DNA of 64,000 nucleotides, from contig JANFOG010000004.1 of assembly GCA_024336345.1 (NCBI GenBank), forward strand, positions 310,001-374,000, read 5' to 3'. Below are positions 1-11,136 of this stretch, piece after piece. The position numbers and the translations under genes are program-made. Numbering within the stretch: the stretch's first letter is position 1; every line of letters starts with the position of its first letter. The notes under the pieces were generated by a model. That model saw nothing but the letters and a program-made list of their open reading frames with translations. It was not told the origin of the DNA and made no database searches. Source of the stretch: Mariannaea sp. PMI_226. Taxonomy: Eukaryota; Ascomycota; Sordariomycetes; Hypocreales; Nectriaceae.

Positions 1-818
1 TTTTTTCCCTTTTGTTTTCTTGTACCGTAAGGAAATCACGAGTATGCGATGGAACAGAAAAAAAAAATAGAGAACAGGCACTTACACCAGGAGACAGTGT
101 ATTAACTCGGATGCCATATTTGCCCCATTCCTGAGCAACAGATCGACACATTTGCTGAACAGCAGCCTTGCTTGTGTTGTACGCCGTACAAGAAAGACCC
201 TGCATTTCACTGTTAATCACTTTGAACGGTAGAACCAAGGGGAAAAGAGAGTAGACTTACTCGGTTGGCAATGTTTCCAGACATGCTCGAGATAATCACA
301 ATGCTTCCCTGTCTCTTGCTGTCCCGCAGCTCTCTAGCCGCATACTTGCACGTATTGAACACGCCGGTGACATTGACCCTCATTATTCTCTCAAAGTCGG
401 CCGCTGGGTAGTCAAACGCGGGCATCTGTTGTTGAATGCCGGCGCAAGCAATTGTTCCCCAGAAGGGTGCTCCGTTGACCTCCGCCTCCGCTGTGGCCGC
501 CTTCATGGCTTCCTCTACGGACGACTCGGCCGTGACGTCGCATTGTCTATACGTCGCGGAAGCACCGGTGGAGGCAGCAATCTTGCTGAGGAGCGCCCAT
601 TCCTCTGCGGAGGGCGACGGGAGGATGTCGAGACACACGACGCTGCCGCCGGCCTCGACAACGGCTGTGGCTAGGGTGATGCCAAGGCCGCGGGCACCGC
701 CAGTGATGACAATCGTCTTTCCCTCGAGGGAGAAGAGCTTGGGAGTCGCAGCCTTAGATGTAGGCAGGGACTTTGCCTCGCGGGGTGTGTAGACTTCGGT
801 GTTGATACCAGGCGCCAT
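1..818 (-). CDS. Short-chain dehydrogenase/reductase (SDR), 3' end outside window
   Basis: NAD(P)-dependent sugar/polyol-type oxidoreductase of the classical SDR family. Exons run 818-261 and 199-86. The introns at 260-200 and from 85 onward start with GTAAGT, and the last exon lies off the window. After a 30-residue N-terminal extension, the Rossmann glycine motif GGARGLG sits at residues 40-46. The catalytic serine lies in IVIISSMSG (about 172-180), and YNTSK at 193-197 supplies the Tyr and Lys; this last motif only appears after splicing the first intron. Related fungal proteins are often named D-arabinitol dehydrogenase or sorbose/xylulose reductase, but the substrate cannot be read from sequence. 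It is transcribed divergently from the dihydroxyacetone-synthase gene, so a shared role in sugar-alcohol or triose metabolism is an inference. Confidence 0.88.
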
Positions 819-2060
819 GGTGGACGTGATGTGATGGTGAGACAGGGCAGAAGAGAAAAGATGTTGGCTATCAAAGAGTAAAAGGAAAAGGGAGAGGAAA
901 AAGGAAATCTGGAAGGTTATAGTTTAGACTGAGACGGACAGCGAAAGACTGAAGCCAAAGAGAAGGGACAGAAGGTAGATTATCTCAACATTGTGAACTG
1001 TCTGAAAGATTATAACCAAACCCTCCAGCATCAATCGCATCGACTTCCCTCGCCAAAGATGCCGCCAAGCTCGCCTTCAACTCCACGAAAATACGTGCAA
1101 GGGCAGGTGTATGCGTCTAACACATGCTCTTTTTTCCCATCCGAGAGACATGCCATTCATTGTCCTCCAGTTCATTGTGTTCCATTCTCGTCTAGAATGG
1201 ACACTGCAGCCGAAGAGATGGGTAATAGCTACTTGCAACAAACGGCTTCCCTCGCCACCGACGAAAGGGAAAGGATATGCGGACCTCTCAATTCCACGCC
1301 CATGAGGCATGATTTCAGAAGAATTTAGCTACCTGAATTGAGAGTGAAAAAGGTGATTGCAGCCGGGAAGAGCATCGCAGTGTCATCACCATTCCCCAAC
1401 GGCTCTTCTCCCCGGCAAGTTGAAGCGTACCAGGCCCCCATTCTGTACGGTAATAACACTCGAGCAAATAGTCTAAATATGTCCGGGGGGGCTCATGTTG
1501 CCGCTTTCGGGCATCCTCCCCATCTAACGAGGTCCTGTACCTGGCCCTGACGAATCAATTAAACTACCGTACAATGGCACTACTGATTCAAGTTACTACG
1601 GACACTCCATTTCAAGCCAACACTATTTGACCCCAAACTAAGGACAATTACGGATAGCTCCCTCTCGGGGTTCCTCTTGGGGTAGCCCAAAAAACCTCGG
1701 CCGATCTCCCTCCTCAGCCGTCCCGTCTCCACGAGCGTTCCGGGTTGCCTCTTTCGGAATGTGGAAGTGCCAGGCGGATGGAACAACTTGACCCAAAGAC
1801 AAACACCCCGCTGGACTGGGGTAATTGGCATGATCATGAGTCTGGACGATCTTCGTCGTACCGGTGGCTTGGTAGATGGGCGAGGGGGATATATTTCAGG
1901 ATGGTTTCGAGCCATCTGATCTCATTTGGATTTGATTCTTCCTCCCATCTTGTCTTGTCTTGTCTTGTTTGTCCTTGAATGTTGACAAACCTCTCTTCTC
2001 TCTTCTCATCTCTCGGATCACATACACAAACGGGGATACGCATACATACAAAGTGCAGAT
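819..2060. promoter_or_regulatory. Bidirectional intergenic region between SDR and DHA-synthase genes
   Basis: This 1.24-kb region separates the two divergent start codons, so it must hold both promoters. The last 150 bases before 2061 are C/T-rich, with repeated TTGTCTTG and TCTCTTC stretches, as is common in fungal 5' leaders. No open frame in it looks coding. I see no operator that I can name. Confidence 0.5.
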
Positions 2061-4506
2061 ATGGCACCCATTGCAATTTCAGAAGCCGTTGAGCTTCCCG
2101 TCGCCATTTCCACCGAGATCAAGAGAATCCAGAATGAGGATGCCCAGACCATCAACCTGGTGCTTCGTCAGTTCCGTTGCCTGATAGCAGATCTATGCCA
2201 GCAGTTCAACGGAGGACACCCTGGGTAAGATACCAACAACATACCCCATGACCTTCAAGGCCCTTTCAAACCTTCTCAGAAGACCAACCTACTAACTAGA
2301 CATTTTTGTAACACAGGGGTGCCATGGGCATGGCTGCCATCGGTGTCGCCCTATGGAAGTATGTCATGAAGTACTCCCCCACCAACCCAAACTACTTCAA
2401 CCGCGATCGCTTCGTCCTATCGAACGGCCACACTTGTCTCTTCCAGTACACCTTCCTCCACCTCACTGGCTACAAGCACATGACATTTGACCAGCTCAAG
2501 TCCTATCACTCTTCTCGCTACGACTCCTTCGCCCCCGGCCACCCCGAGATCGAACATGAAGGAATTGAAGTTACCACCGGCCCCTTGGGTCAAGGCATTG
2601 CCAACGCCGTTGGTCTCGCGATGGCTACAAAGCACCTAGCCGCCGTTTACAACCGACCCGGCTACGAGCTGATCAACAACACCACCTGGTGCATGATCGG
2701 TGATGCCTGTCTGCAGGAGGGCGTTGCAATGGAGGCTATCCAGCTGGCCGGTCACTGGAAGCTCAATAACCTTGTCGTCATGTACGACAACAACCAGATC
2801 ACCTGCGACGGCAGCGTCGACCTCTGCAGCTCCGAGGATGTCAACGCCAAGATGCGTGCCTGTGGCTGGCACGTCATCGTGGTCGAAGATGGCTGCTACG
2901 ACGTCCAGGGCCTCGTCAAGGCCCTCCTCGAGGCCAAGGCGAGCAAGGACAAGCCTACCTTTGTCAACGTCCACACTGTCATTGGCGTCGGCAGCAAGGT
3001 GGCCGGCGAGGCCAAGGCTCACGGTGCCGCCTTTGGAGCGGAGGGTGTCCGCGCAGTCAAGGACTTTTTTGGCCGCAACCCTGATGAGAGCTTCGTCGTG
3101 TCCGATGAAGTGTACAGCTACTTCCGCGACGTCAAGACGCGCGGTGAGAGACTCGAAGAGGACTGGGACAACCTGCTCGGCGAGTACGCCAAGGAGTACC
3201 CCGAGTTGCACGAGGAGTTTAGCAAGCGAGTCAAGGGCGAGTTCCCCGGTGACTGGAGAAGCATTATCCCCGCCAAGGAGTCGTTCCCTACCACTCCCAC
3301 GCCTTCGCGAAAGTCGGCCGGCATCATTTGCAACCCGCTCGCAGCCAAGCTGAACAACTTCATGGTCGGCACAGCCGATCTGTCTCCGTCAGTTAACATG
3401 ATCTGGAAGGACAAGGTTGATTTCCAAAACGTAAGTACTTATCCACAAAACAGCTCCTTGAGCCACAATTACCTGGGTTTATATGTAAAAATTACTTGCT
3501 GACGTCTGGAAAAAATATACAGCCTGACTTGAGGACTACTTGTGGTATCAATGGCAACTACTCCGGTCGATACATCCATTGGGGCATCCGCGAACATGCC
3601 ATGGCCTCCATCTCCAACGGACTTGCTGCATTTGGCAAGGGCACCATCCTGCCTGTCACCTCCAGTTTCTTCATGTTTTATATTGTAAGCCCCTCTCATC
3701 TCACATCGTCTCTCACTCGTACACACAAACAAATCTACTCTGATTACTAACTTGGAATTCTCCAGTACGCCGCCCCAGGTGTTCGTATGGGTGCTCTCCA
3801 ACAACTACAAGCTATCCACATTGCTACTCACGATTCCATCGGTACTGGCGAGGATGGCCCTACCCACCAGCCCATCGCCCTCCCGGCCCTCTACCGCTCC
3901 ATGCCCAACCTTCTCTACATGCGCCCCTGCGACACCGAGGAGACGGCCGGCGCATTCATCACTGCCCTCGAGGCCAAGAATACACCCTCCATCATCTCCC
4001 TATCCCGCCAGAACCTCGAGCAGTACCCCCAGTACTCCAGCCGTGACGGCGCTCAAAGAGGCGCCTACGTCTTCATCGAGGAGGAAAATGCCGACGTCAC
4101 CCTCATCGGCATCGGTGCCGAGATGGTCTTCGCCGTCAAGACCCGCGAGCTCTTGAGGGAGAAGTATGGTGTCAAGGCCCGCATCGTCTCCTTCCCCTGC
4201 CAGCGCCTCTTCGACGCTCAGCCCATCGAGTACAAGCGCGAGGTTCTCCAGTACCGCAGCAACGCTCCCCGTGTCGTCATCGAGGCCTATGCGGTCAATG
4301 GCTGGGAGCGCTACGCCGACGCTGGCTTCTCCATGGCCACTTTTGGCAAGTCGTTGCCCGGAAAGGATGCTTATAAGTACTTTGGCTTTGACGAACAAGT
4401 TATCGCCCCTGAGGTGGCCAAGTTGGTTGAAGAGGTTCAAAAGGAAGGTATTGAGAGCTTACGAGGCGAGTTCCGCGACCTGAACCCTGTAAAGCACGAG
4501 CACTAG
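2061..4506 (+). CDS. Dihydroxyacetone synthase-like transketolase
   Basis: Thiamine-diphosphate enzyme that moves two-carbon ketol units. Exons are 2061-2224, 2317-3430, 3523-3684 and 3766-4506, which join in frame to 726 residues. That is longer than usual fungal transketolases (about 680-690) and close to dihydroxyacetone synthases. The first junction builds the N-terminal motif GGHPGGAMG. The ThDP/Mg signature begins GDACLQEG (about 183-190) and closes with NNQIT near 214. The pyrimidine-binding domain includes WGIREHAM and the loop HDSIGTGEDGPTHQP, and the C-terminal part has PRVVIEAYAVNGWERYADAG, a form I associate with the DHA-synthase branch. The C terminus ends KHEH, so no SKL-type peroxisomal signal is visible, unlike methylotrophic yeast enzymes. 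Formaldehyde or another acceptor could be the substrate; ordinary pentose-phosphate transketolase activity is the alternative. Confidence 0.9.
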
Positions 4507-4999
4507 GCAGTGGTATGTCGGCGATACAGGTAAAAAGGAGTCTGGCTTTTTTTGTTCTTCTTTGGTTTGTTTTGGAGTTGGTTAAATAAGATGATACGAT
4601 AGACGGAAATACAAGACATAACGGTTCATATTTGAATAACTTTTGCATCATTCTAACCTCATGCTTGAAGTGTCAAAAAACCTCATAGACATTCTTTGAT
4701 ATCAAACAAACGCTATTTCTTTCTATTTCTCATGAATGTCAAGTCTCAAAACCGAGTTTCTCTTGACACTTCAAAGCATTCCTGTTAGAGGATTGCACAT
4801 CAATGGTCTCTAACTTTGACGCAACTCCATCTATCAACCTCCAGTTACACCCCAGTCTGAACGGCTCTCTATTAATCCAAACGAGCATTATTTCAACATG
4901 TAACATTCTTGCTCAAGGTTCTCAACCCGTCAAGTTTAACCCACACAATTTTGTCTCACAAGAGCAACTCTGGGAAACTAGACAAGACAGTATATAAGC
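4507..4999. other. Convergent 3' intergenic region
   Basis: This A/T-rich 490-bp interval lies between the stop codons of two convergent genes. It must contain both 3' UTRs and polyadenylation sites. A pair of sequences around 4665-4770 (tgaagtgtcaaaaaa and its near complement cttgacacttcaaag) could fold into a loose stem. Nothing coding is seen. Confidence 0.4.
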
Positions 5000-5860
5000 T
5001 CACGTCCCTCGTCGCGGGCCCATTACCAGGTTACCAGGAGGCAGCGCCCTCGGCCCTCCCATGATTGCTCCCCTCACCATTCTGACCCCGTCAAATAGCG
5101 ACCCAGTAATCACAGGCAGCCTCTCCAGTGCGGTCGCGGCTACCGTCTGCCCGGCCTCGAGTGCCTTCTCGCCCAGGTAGCTGCCGACCTCCCCTGCTTT
5201 GATAGTCGTCTCCCGAATGGGCCCGGAGCAGACAGCTGCGATACTCCTACCGGCAATACAAATACCAGTAAGTAGATGGTTCCCAACGTGGGGGATAGCT
5301 CTGGCGACCTGATTGAGCTTGCCCGCTCCTTGCTGGACCTGCTCGAGAGGATGACCAACTCGAATGCCTGGGTCAGCATCGCCAGAGAGCATTGTAGGAG
5401 AGTTGGATGCAGCTTCATCCTCGTCGTCGCAGAATGGCTCATCTTCATTCACTGAGGAGCCGACAAAAACAACTTTGCCATCGTCAAATGTCCATGGCCT
5501 TTTAGCATCCGCGCCGTTAGGAGCGGTTGGCATTGCTCGAACCGCTTCACTGGTGATCACGTCATCTTTGTTGTCCGTAGCAAAGGTCCATCCGTCTGGT
5601 GGCTCATCAAGGTCCTCTCCCTCTTCATTCTTGAGAGACACATCTTCAAGCGAATCCTGAAGAAGAGACTGGCCATTGTAACTTGGAACTGCGCCTGGGA
5701 AGGTGGGCTGGAAGCCAGACACACTTTGGCCCGACTTCCAAAAGTCAGCCTTCAAGTAGTTTACCGGGTCTGGATTTTTTCGAGGATTGTTTATATCTGC
5801 CTCACTAGCAAGCTGCTCAGTCATGTTGTCGTTTTTATTATCATTATTATTGTCTGTCAT
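5000..5860 (-). CDS. Hypothetical acidic protein, 286 aa, no intron seen
   Basis: I do not recognise this protein. The frame is open for 286 residues, starting MTDNNNDNKNDN; a second Met at position 13 could also serve as start. The first 12 residues are almost all Asn/Asp. Residues about 13-165 are acidic and look disordered, with two short Trp-containing elements of similar shape (DGWTFATDNKDD and RPWTFDDGKVVFVG) that may be short binding motifs. Residues about 170-265 are rich in Ala/Gly and small hydrophobics (LLTGICIAGRSIAAVCSG and following) and could form amphipathic helices or membrane-associated segments. The tail is Gly/Pro/Arg-rich. No signal peptide is visible. Confidence 0.65.
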   Translation of the reverse strand: MTDNNNDNKNDNMTEQLASEADINNPRKNPDPVNYLKADFWKSGQSVSGFQPTFPGAVPSYNGQSLLQDSLEDVSLKNEEGEDLDEPPDGWTFATDNKDDVITSEAVRAMPTAPNGADAKRPWTFDDGKVVFVGSSVNEDEPFCDDEDEAASNSPTMLSGDADPGIRVGHPLEQVQQGAGKLNQVARAIPHVGNHLLTGICIAGRSIAAVCSGPIRETTIKAGEVGSYLGEKALEAGQTVAATALERLPVITGSLFDGVRMVRGAIMGGPRALPPGNLVMGPRRGT

Positions 5861-7434
5861 GTTTGATGAATATTGTCTTGGGGAAACGCCAATGAGTTGA
5901 CAGGGGAAGTAGCCTGGTCAAGGGACTTGAAAGGAGCCTGTGTATAGGGATGGATAGTGGCTGTTAGAAGTTATTAGTATTGAGAAACAGAATGAGTTTT
6001 ACATTCAATCTAAGCGTAGTATATATGAACACATCGTGACTCTATTCTTGTGATTCATGTTCGTCGAGATGAACTGGAAGATGGCGCGTGGTCATGAAAG
6101 CCGGCTAAGAACAGAGTCCGGGGGCGTGGATGGCAAACCGTAAAAATGGCATGTCATCTGGTCTTTGTAAAAAAGCATGGTTACTATATTTCATCCAAAA
6201 TCCGGATCCATAGTGCCGCAAATCATATAGAATTGCTCCATTGTGACAGTTATAGAGCCCAAGACGAGTTAGACGAGAATCAAAAAGGCCTTAGATGATG
6301 CCCTTCAGGAGCTCAACACAAGATCAAGATTTGCCAAAAAGCACATATACACGAAACTTTACCTTTATTCTCAGAAATTTACATGACTATAATTGCATTC
6401 AGAAAGAAAGTCCCAAGCTAGAAACTGGAGACTTGGAGGGAGTTTACGTCCCGTTAGCGACTTGCTCAAGCCAACTACCGATTGAGTGATAGATAGCAGA
6501 TGACGATAAAGCGAAGAGTCACGTCTGAGAGGAAAGAAAAAGTGATCATCTTCAAATATCTTTTCTATATATTTAGATGCTCAAATGAGTGTCAATATCA
6601 GTTTACCTCATCACAATGTCAGGTATTAGGTGAATTGAGGTAGCGAACAGTGTCATCCACGCTACGCCAATACATAGGTATGTTACCTGTCTGATTCATC
6701 CACATAATATTCCAGTGGATACTTGACAGTTGTATCCAGTTCAGACTTTCCTTTGGTCCTCGTGATCATTATGAGACTCTGCCGGCTGCGATGGAGAGTC
6801 GCGGCAAACCTACCTCTGAATGTATTACGCAATTTGTTGCATCAAGGGCTTTAAGTTGGCCGCTCGAGTGTGCGTGTGAATACCTTCATATTCGGTATTT
6901 ACAACTAGATGGCATCTTTCATCCAATCAAAGACTCATCCGGAAGTTGTTGCGGAGCTTTATTCCACACAGAGTCGTCACTCCTCTCCATAGAGTACGAA
7001 CCAAATAGTTGAAGGTGAACAGACGACAAAGCCTATATCTGAAGACGAAATCACCAGCTTTTAACCTCGCGGGTTGGCCTTTCCTCGTCTCCTTCATCAC
7101 TTGCCTTCATCTTCTGCCCACCATCGTCATGCTTGCTTAAGTATCCCATCTTCTCAATAAGTTCACTTTGGCCTCAATCGACCTCGCACCACCTCACTCC
7201 ATATCATCAATTACAAGTCGCATTTCATCTTCTGTTATCGTCGATATTTGCTTCAGAAACCAAACCCGCACGCGCACATACTGAACACCAGCACTGTCAC
7301 TCCCCATATCCTTAAGGACATTGAAGCAGAAGTATCAACACTCCGACCTTTCTCAAAATACCTCTACCACTCACTATTCTAGATTGAAAATAGATATAGG
7401 CATAGGCCAAGCTTTCTCTGTTTCCTCACCAAAC
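5861..7434. other. Divergent intergenic region, no gene seen
   Basis: This 1.57-kb A/T-rich interval lies between two divergently transcribed genes and must hold both promoters. The 7080-7434 part is C/T-rich (ctcatcacttgccttcatcttctgcc and similar) and looks like the leader of the downstream gene. Short open frames in it lack coding character. Confidence 0.4.
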
Positions 7435-8840
7435 ATGCAAGTCCCAACAGAGTTCTTCATTCGGGGAAATAATCTCCAAAGCTTTTGGAAGCTACAGCCC
7501 TCTTCTCAAACGGACGCATACCGTTGCATCTCGGAGCGAACCCTAGCGCAGAACAAGCTCAAGAAGGATCAAGACGAGGAACTCCTGGGACATCGCCTCC
7601 ACTTCCACACTAGGCCTGGCAGGAAATACCCTCTCAATATCCCAGCCCAGCATCGCACGGATGTCGAGAGGATCTGTATGTCCGCGAGGCTGGTGGAGCA
7701 AAGTATGGCCTACCGATCCACGATGGAGAACCGGCTCAAGAGGCGCTGGTTGGACAAGGATACCTCTGGACGACCGTGCCATCACGAATGGGTTGAGTTC
7801 TGGAATTGCGACACTGACCAGACCTGGATGATACCAGTGACAAAGGGACTTCGGTACTCAAGATACTACCTTGGTCACAACAAAGGAGATTTCATTTTTC
7901 AGTTCAAGCGCCCAGATCTTGGCACGGGTCTTGATAGCTTTGCCGGAAGTCGTCTTGTGGACCGCACCATGTTCCAGTTCCACGGTCAGGTACCTCGACC
8001 TCAACAAGAATATCTCCAAAGACTTGAAGTTGTCACCCTCCAAGTTCTCCAGGCTTTATTGGCGATTGTCCGGAGACCTCAAGTGCAGAGAAATGAGGCA
8101 TCCCAAGTGAAGGCTCGACGGCTTTTCCTTTTATTGAAACCAGAGGTCAAGCGTTGGACATTGAACCCGAGGATGGATGGAGTGCCTCGAGACTATTTTC
8201 ATATCTTGATGATCCTCTGGAACACACTCTTTCCTACGGGGTCCGAGCAGAGTCCCTTTCTCCAGGCTGCTTTGCAATCCAATACCGCAATTGGGGAGTT
8301 CGCTCATCTTCTCATACAACTCACTAACAGAGCAAGGCTATTTAGAGACAGAAGATACCGCATTGTGGCGACGTGCCTTGAGCGCGTGGCTGGCACGGGG
8401 CTACGAAAAATCGCCAAGTTTCACTATTCAAGACTAGAAGAGGCAGCCTTTACCCAATTGTCCTCCGGCCAACATGACCGGAATATAATGATTTTTGAGG
8501 ATAGTGAGATACAGGTAAGTTCAACCCCAGACTCACTGTAGTGGTGGTGCCAGGATTGCTACCCTATAGGACAGGAGGGAGTAGTGGGTGGGTGGATGGG
8601 GGGATTGGACGCGGCATGGACTATCCGCAAACGGACTCGGAATTTTCTTGATCCGTTGTGTCGCGCGACTTTGAGCTAACATCTTTTGCAACCCAGGACG
8701 TCCACAAGTTTTACAGAGAGCCAGCATTCTCAAACGATCCTCTCAACCCATTGTTCTGCACTGGGCGACCAGACGTTCTCGAAGTTCTCAAACTTGCGAG
8801 GGAGATAAGGGACTTCGATCCACCGTCCGAAGACGACTAG
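7435..8840 (+). CDS. Hypothetical protein, 407 aa, two exons
   Basis: Function unknown. Exon 1 is 7435-8514 and exon 2 is 8697-8840. The donor is CAG|GTAAGT and the acceptor is CCCAG, and the join is in phase. The first ATG in the open frame is at 7435 (MQVPTEFFIRG); the frame is open further upstream but has no ATG. The protein is basic and rich in Arg, Gln and Leu, with no signal peptide or obvious transmembrane segment. The central part (about 180-330) looks helical, with several Leu-rich stretches such as VLQALLAIVRR and HILMILWNTLFP. The tail is acidic and ends DFDPPSEDD. I see no catalytic motif. It is probably a lineage-specific fungal protein. Confidence 0.7.
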
Positions 8841-9119
8841 AGCAATCCTCGTACATTGCCATCGCGCCCAGTCTCACCGTTTCGCATTGAGCCGGTTGAG
8901 CAGGAGATCCCCCCGCCGCCGGATTTCGATCTTGAATTGGAACATAATCAGAACTGACAAGATTTCACCCGCCTTTTACTTCGACGACAAGGCAGCGAGA
9001 AAAGAAGAATCTGCACCGATAGACACTGCGAAGAAACGAAACGCTTGCCCCCCTCCCTCAAACATCTAATCACAACTTTCCGCCTCATTACTTCCTCCGA
9101 ACTTCAATTGACAGTCACC

Positions 9120-9665
9120 ATGGCCTCACTCTTCTCCTTCCGCAGGCTTTTTACAAGCCCTTCAACCCCAATGGCTCTCCCCACCACCCGCCTCTTCTCA
9201 ACTACCACGGCCGCACTCGCCCGCACCCCTCCTAAACCCCCAGCCAAGAAGCCCAATGCTGGCAAGACCGTGCCCCGACGCAAGCAAGGCCAAAACCGCT
9301 CTGAGAACTATATCCGCATCAAGACCCTCAAGCAGAACATGTTCTCCCCAGCGCCTCCTCCTCTCCGCATGGCTCGTCTCCGATATCTCCGTCACTGGAC
9401 CATCCACCGCGCCTGGCAATTGTTCCGCCGTCAGCAGCACTTGGCTATTGAGCAGGAGCGCAGCCGCATGTACAAGGGTATGTACAACGCCTGCGAGGAG
9501 CTGCGAAAGACGGTCGGTCCTGGAAACCGAGACGAGGGATACTTGTACCGTGTCGCCATGGAGAAGAAGGGTATTTGGGGTACCGAGGCTATCCCTATCG
9601 AATACGCCCGCTTCCAGACGGAGTATCCTGCGGCCAAGGCTTGGAACCACGAGTGGAAGAGGTAA
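9120..9665 (+). CDS. Mitochondrial large-subunit ribosomal protein mL40 (MRPL28 type)
   Basis: Nuclear gene for a structural protein of the mitochondrial large ribosomal subunit; 181 residues, no intron. The ATG at 9120 sits in a good fungal context (caccATGg). Residues 1-35 are a Ser/Thr/Arg/Leu-rich mitochondrial targeting region without acidic residues (ASLFSFRRLFTS), followed by a Pro/Lys-rich linker. The core HWTIHRAWQLFRRQQ followed by YKGMYNACEELR, then the C-terminal block YARFQTEYPAAKAWNHEWKR, match my memory of the fungal MRPL28/mL40 family, including the terminal aromatic-basic motif. The call rests on this recalled family pattern, not on a search. Confidence 0.8.
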   Translation: MASLFSFRRLFTSPSTPMALPTTRLFSTTTAALARTPPKPPAKKPNAGKTVPRRKQGQNRSENYIRIKTLKQNMFSPAPPPLRMARLRYLRHWTIHRAWQLFRRQQHLAIEQERSRMYKGMYNACEELRKTVGPGNRDEGYLYRVAMEKKGIWGTEAIPIEYARFQTEYPAAKAWNHEWKR

Positions 9666-11136
9666 AAAAGAATAAGAAATAGAAGAAAGGATGATTGAAT
9701 GAACAAAAGAGAAGAGAGAGACGTGAGCTTGCAGACAACAAGCAATGAGGCCGCAGAAAAAGTGGGAAAGCGAGTGTACACCAGATGATATGATGGAAAG
9801 CGTTGGAAGAAGCTTCACCGAGCTGTATTTATTCTTGTATTATAGCGACACGAAAAGAAAACCCTGTCATGATGGTTTATAGAACGAAAACTGAACAAAA
9901 AAAAAAAAATCGCAAGTGCACGCATGTATAGATATATGTTCCAAGAAAAAGGGGGGTTTATAACGAACTCATGTAACAATCACCTTTGTCGTGTAAAAAA
10001 AAAGAAAAAATGGGACAACTAGAATGGCCTTGAGAAATCATGCCTCTCATTAATTATCGACACAACAAAATGACCACACACTCATGCCCATCAATCGCCT
10101 CAAGCCTGCTTTCTCTCTCAACTTTTTTGTGACATTATTCTTCTTCTCAACAAGTCCCCCCTTTCTTCAAGCTCTTCTCAGCATAGTTCTTTCTTCTCTC
10201 TTTCTACCCTCCTAATTCTCATTCCTCTACCATCCACCACTAATGCCAGAGTCCAGGTTGGCAAAAGGGCAGGTCTGTGAAGCCCTCATGGTATTCATTC
10301 AGATCCAGAGTTAGGGAAGAGATAGGGGCAGGAGGAAGAGGATAAAAGAACAAGTAAACAACAACCAAAAAGAAAATGCTCTCTACTCGTCGTGCTTTCT
10401 CTTCTCTTCTCGTTCCGCTGTAAAGGAGAACATAAATATAACAAAAAAAGGATCCTCGCTTGCCAGATTAATACTGAAAAAAAAAAGGAAAGAAAAAAGA
10501 CCGACCAAAGTTGAACAAAAATGAAATAGAAAGTAAGTGTGACATGGAGGCCAATATGACTAAAATGGCGTAGTAGTAAAATGATGTAAAATGGCACCAC
10601 ACATAGACGATAATAGAGATTCCTTTTTCTTTGGCCAGTTTCCAAACAAGAGGCCTTTCCAACGAGCGAATGTTTGAACCATCAAAACGCCATACATGAG
10701 TGTAATATTGCGAGGGAAGCGGTTCCGCTGGTGGTGAGAGGGTCAAGCTGAGCCGTCCAGTCCAACCTGACTTGAGCTTCAGCGTCGGTCCGCCAGGGAG
10801 TTGTGAAAGCATGCTTTTTTCCCCTCCCCGAGAGCGCCGAGCAAGAATCCTCTATATCCGTATTCCATAACTGTTCCTCAATGATCCAAGATATAAAAAA
10901 TAAATATATGTGTAGTCCAGCCAGTCGAGATGCTGTTGTGTCATGTAGGAGGATACTTCGCTTGGTCAGTGAGCAAATGAAATGACTCGAATGTCGTCTT
11001 TAGAAAAAAACGATCAGGTCGAGAGATTACCCAAGTCCATGTACCTCATCTTAGGGGGGATTCGTCGGCGTCGCGACATGTGACATCGAATTCGGCTCGA
11101 GAGTGTGTAGGCGGAGTATGTTATGTAGTGATGATT
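9666..11136. other. Intergenic region between mL40 and rho2 (convergent 3' ends)
   Basis: This 1.47-kb A/T-rich interval takes the 3' ends of mL40 (plus) and rho2 (minus). It has several homopolymer A tracts (about 9898-9909, 9996-10005, 10440-10500) and pyrimidine-rich patches (10130-10210). The open frames here are repetitive in composition and not convincing. Confidence 0.4.

Noticed and set aside
2636..3211. Long minus-strand frame inside the DHA-synthase gene
   Set aside because: GC-rich third positions keep the opposite strand open. The plus strand carries the conserved ThDP motifs.
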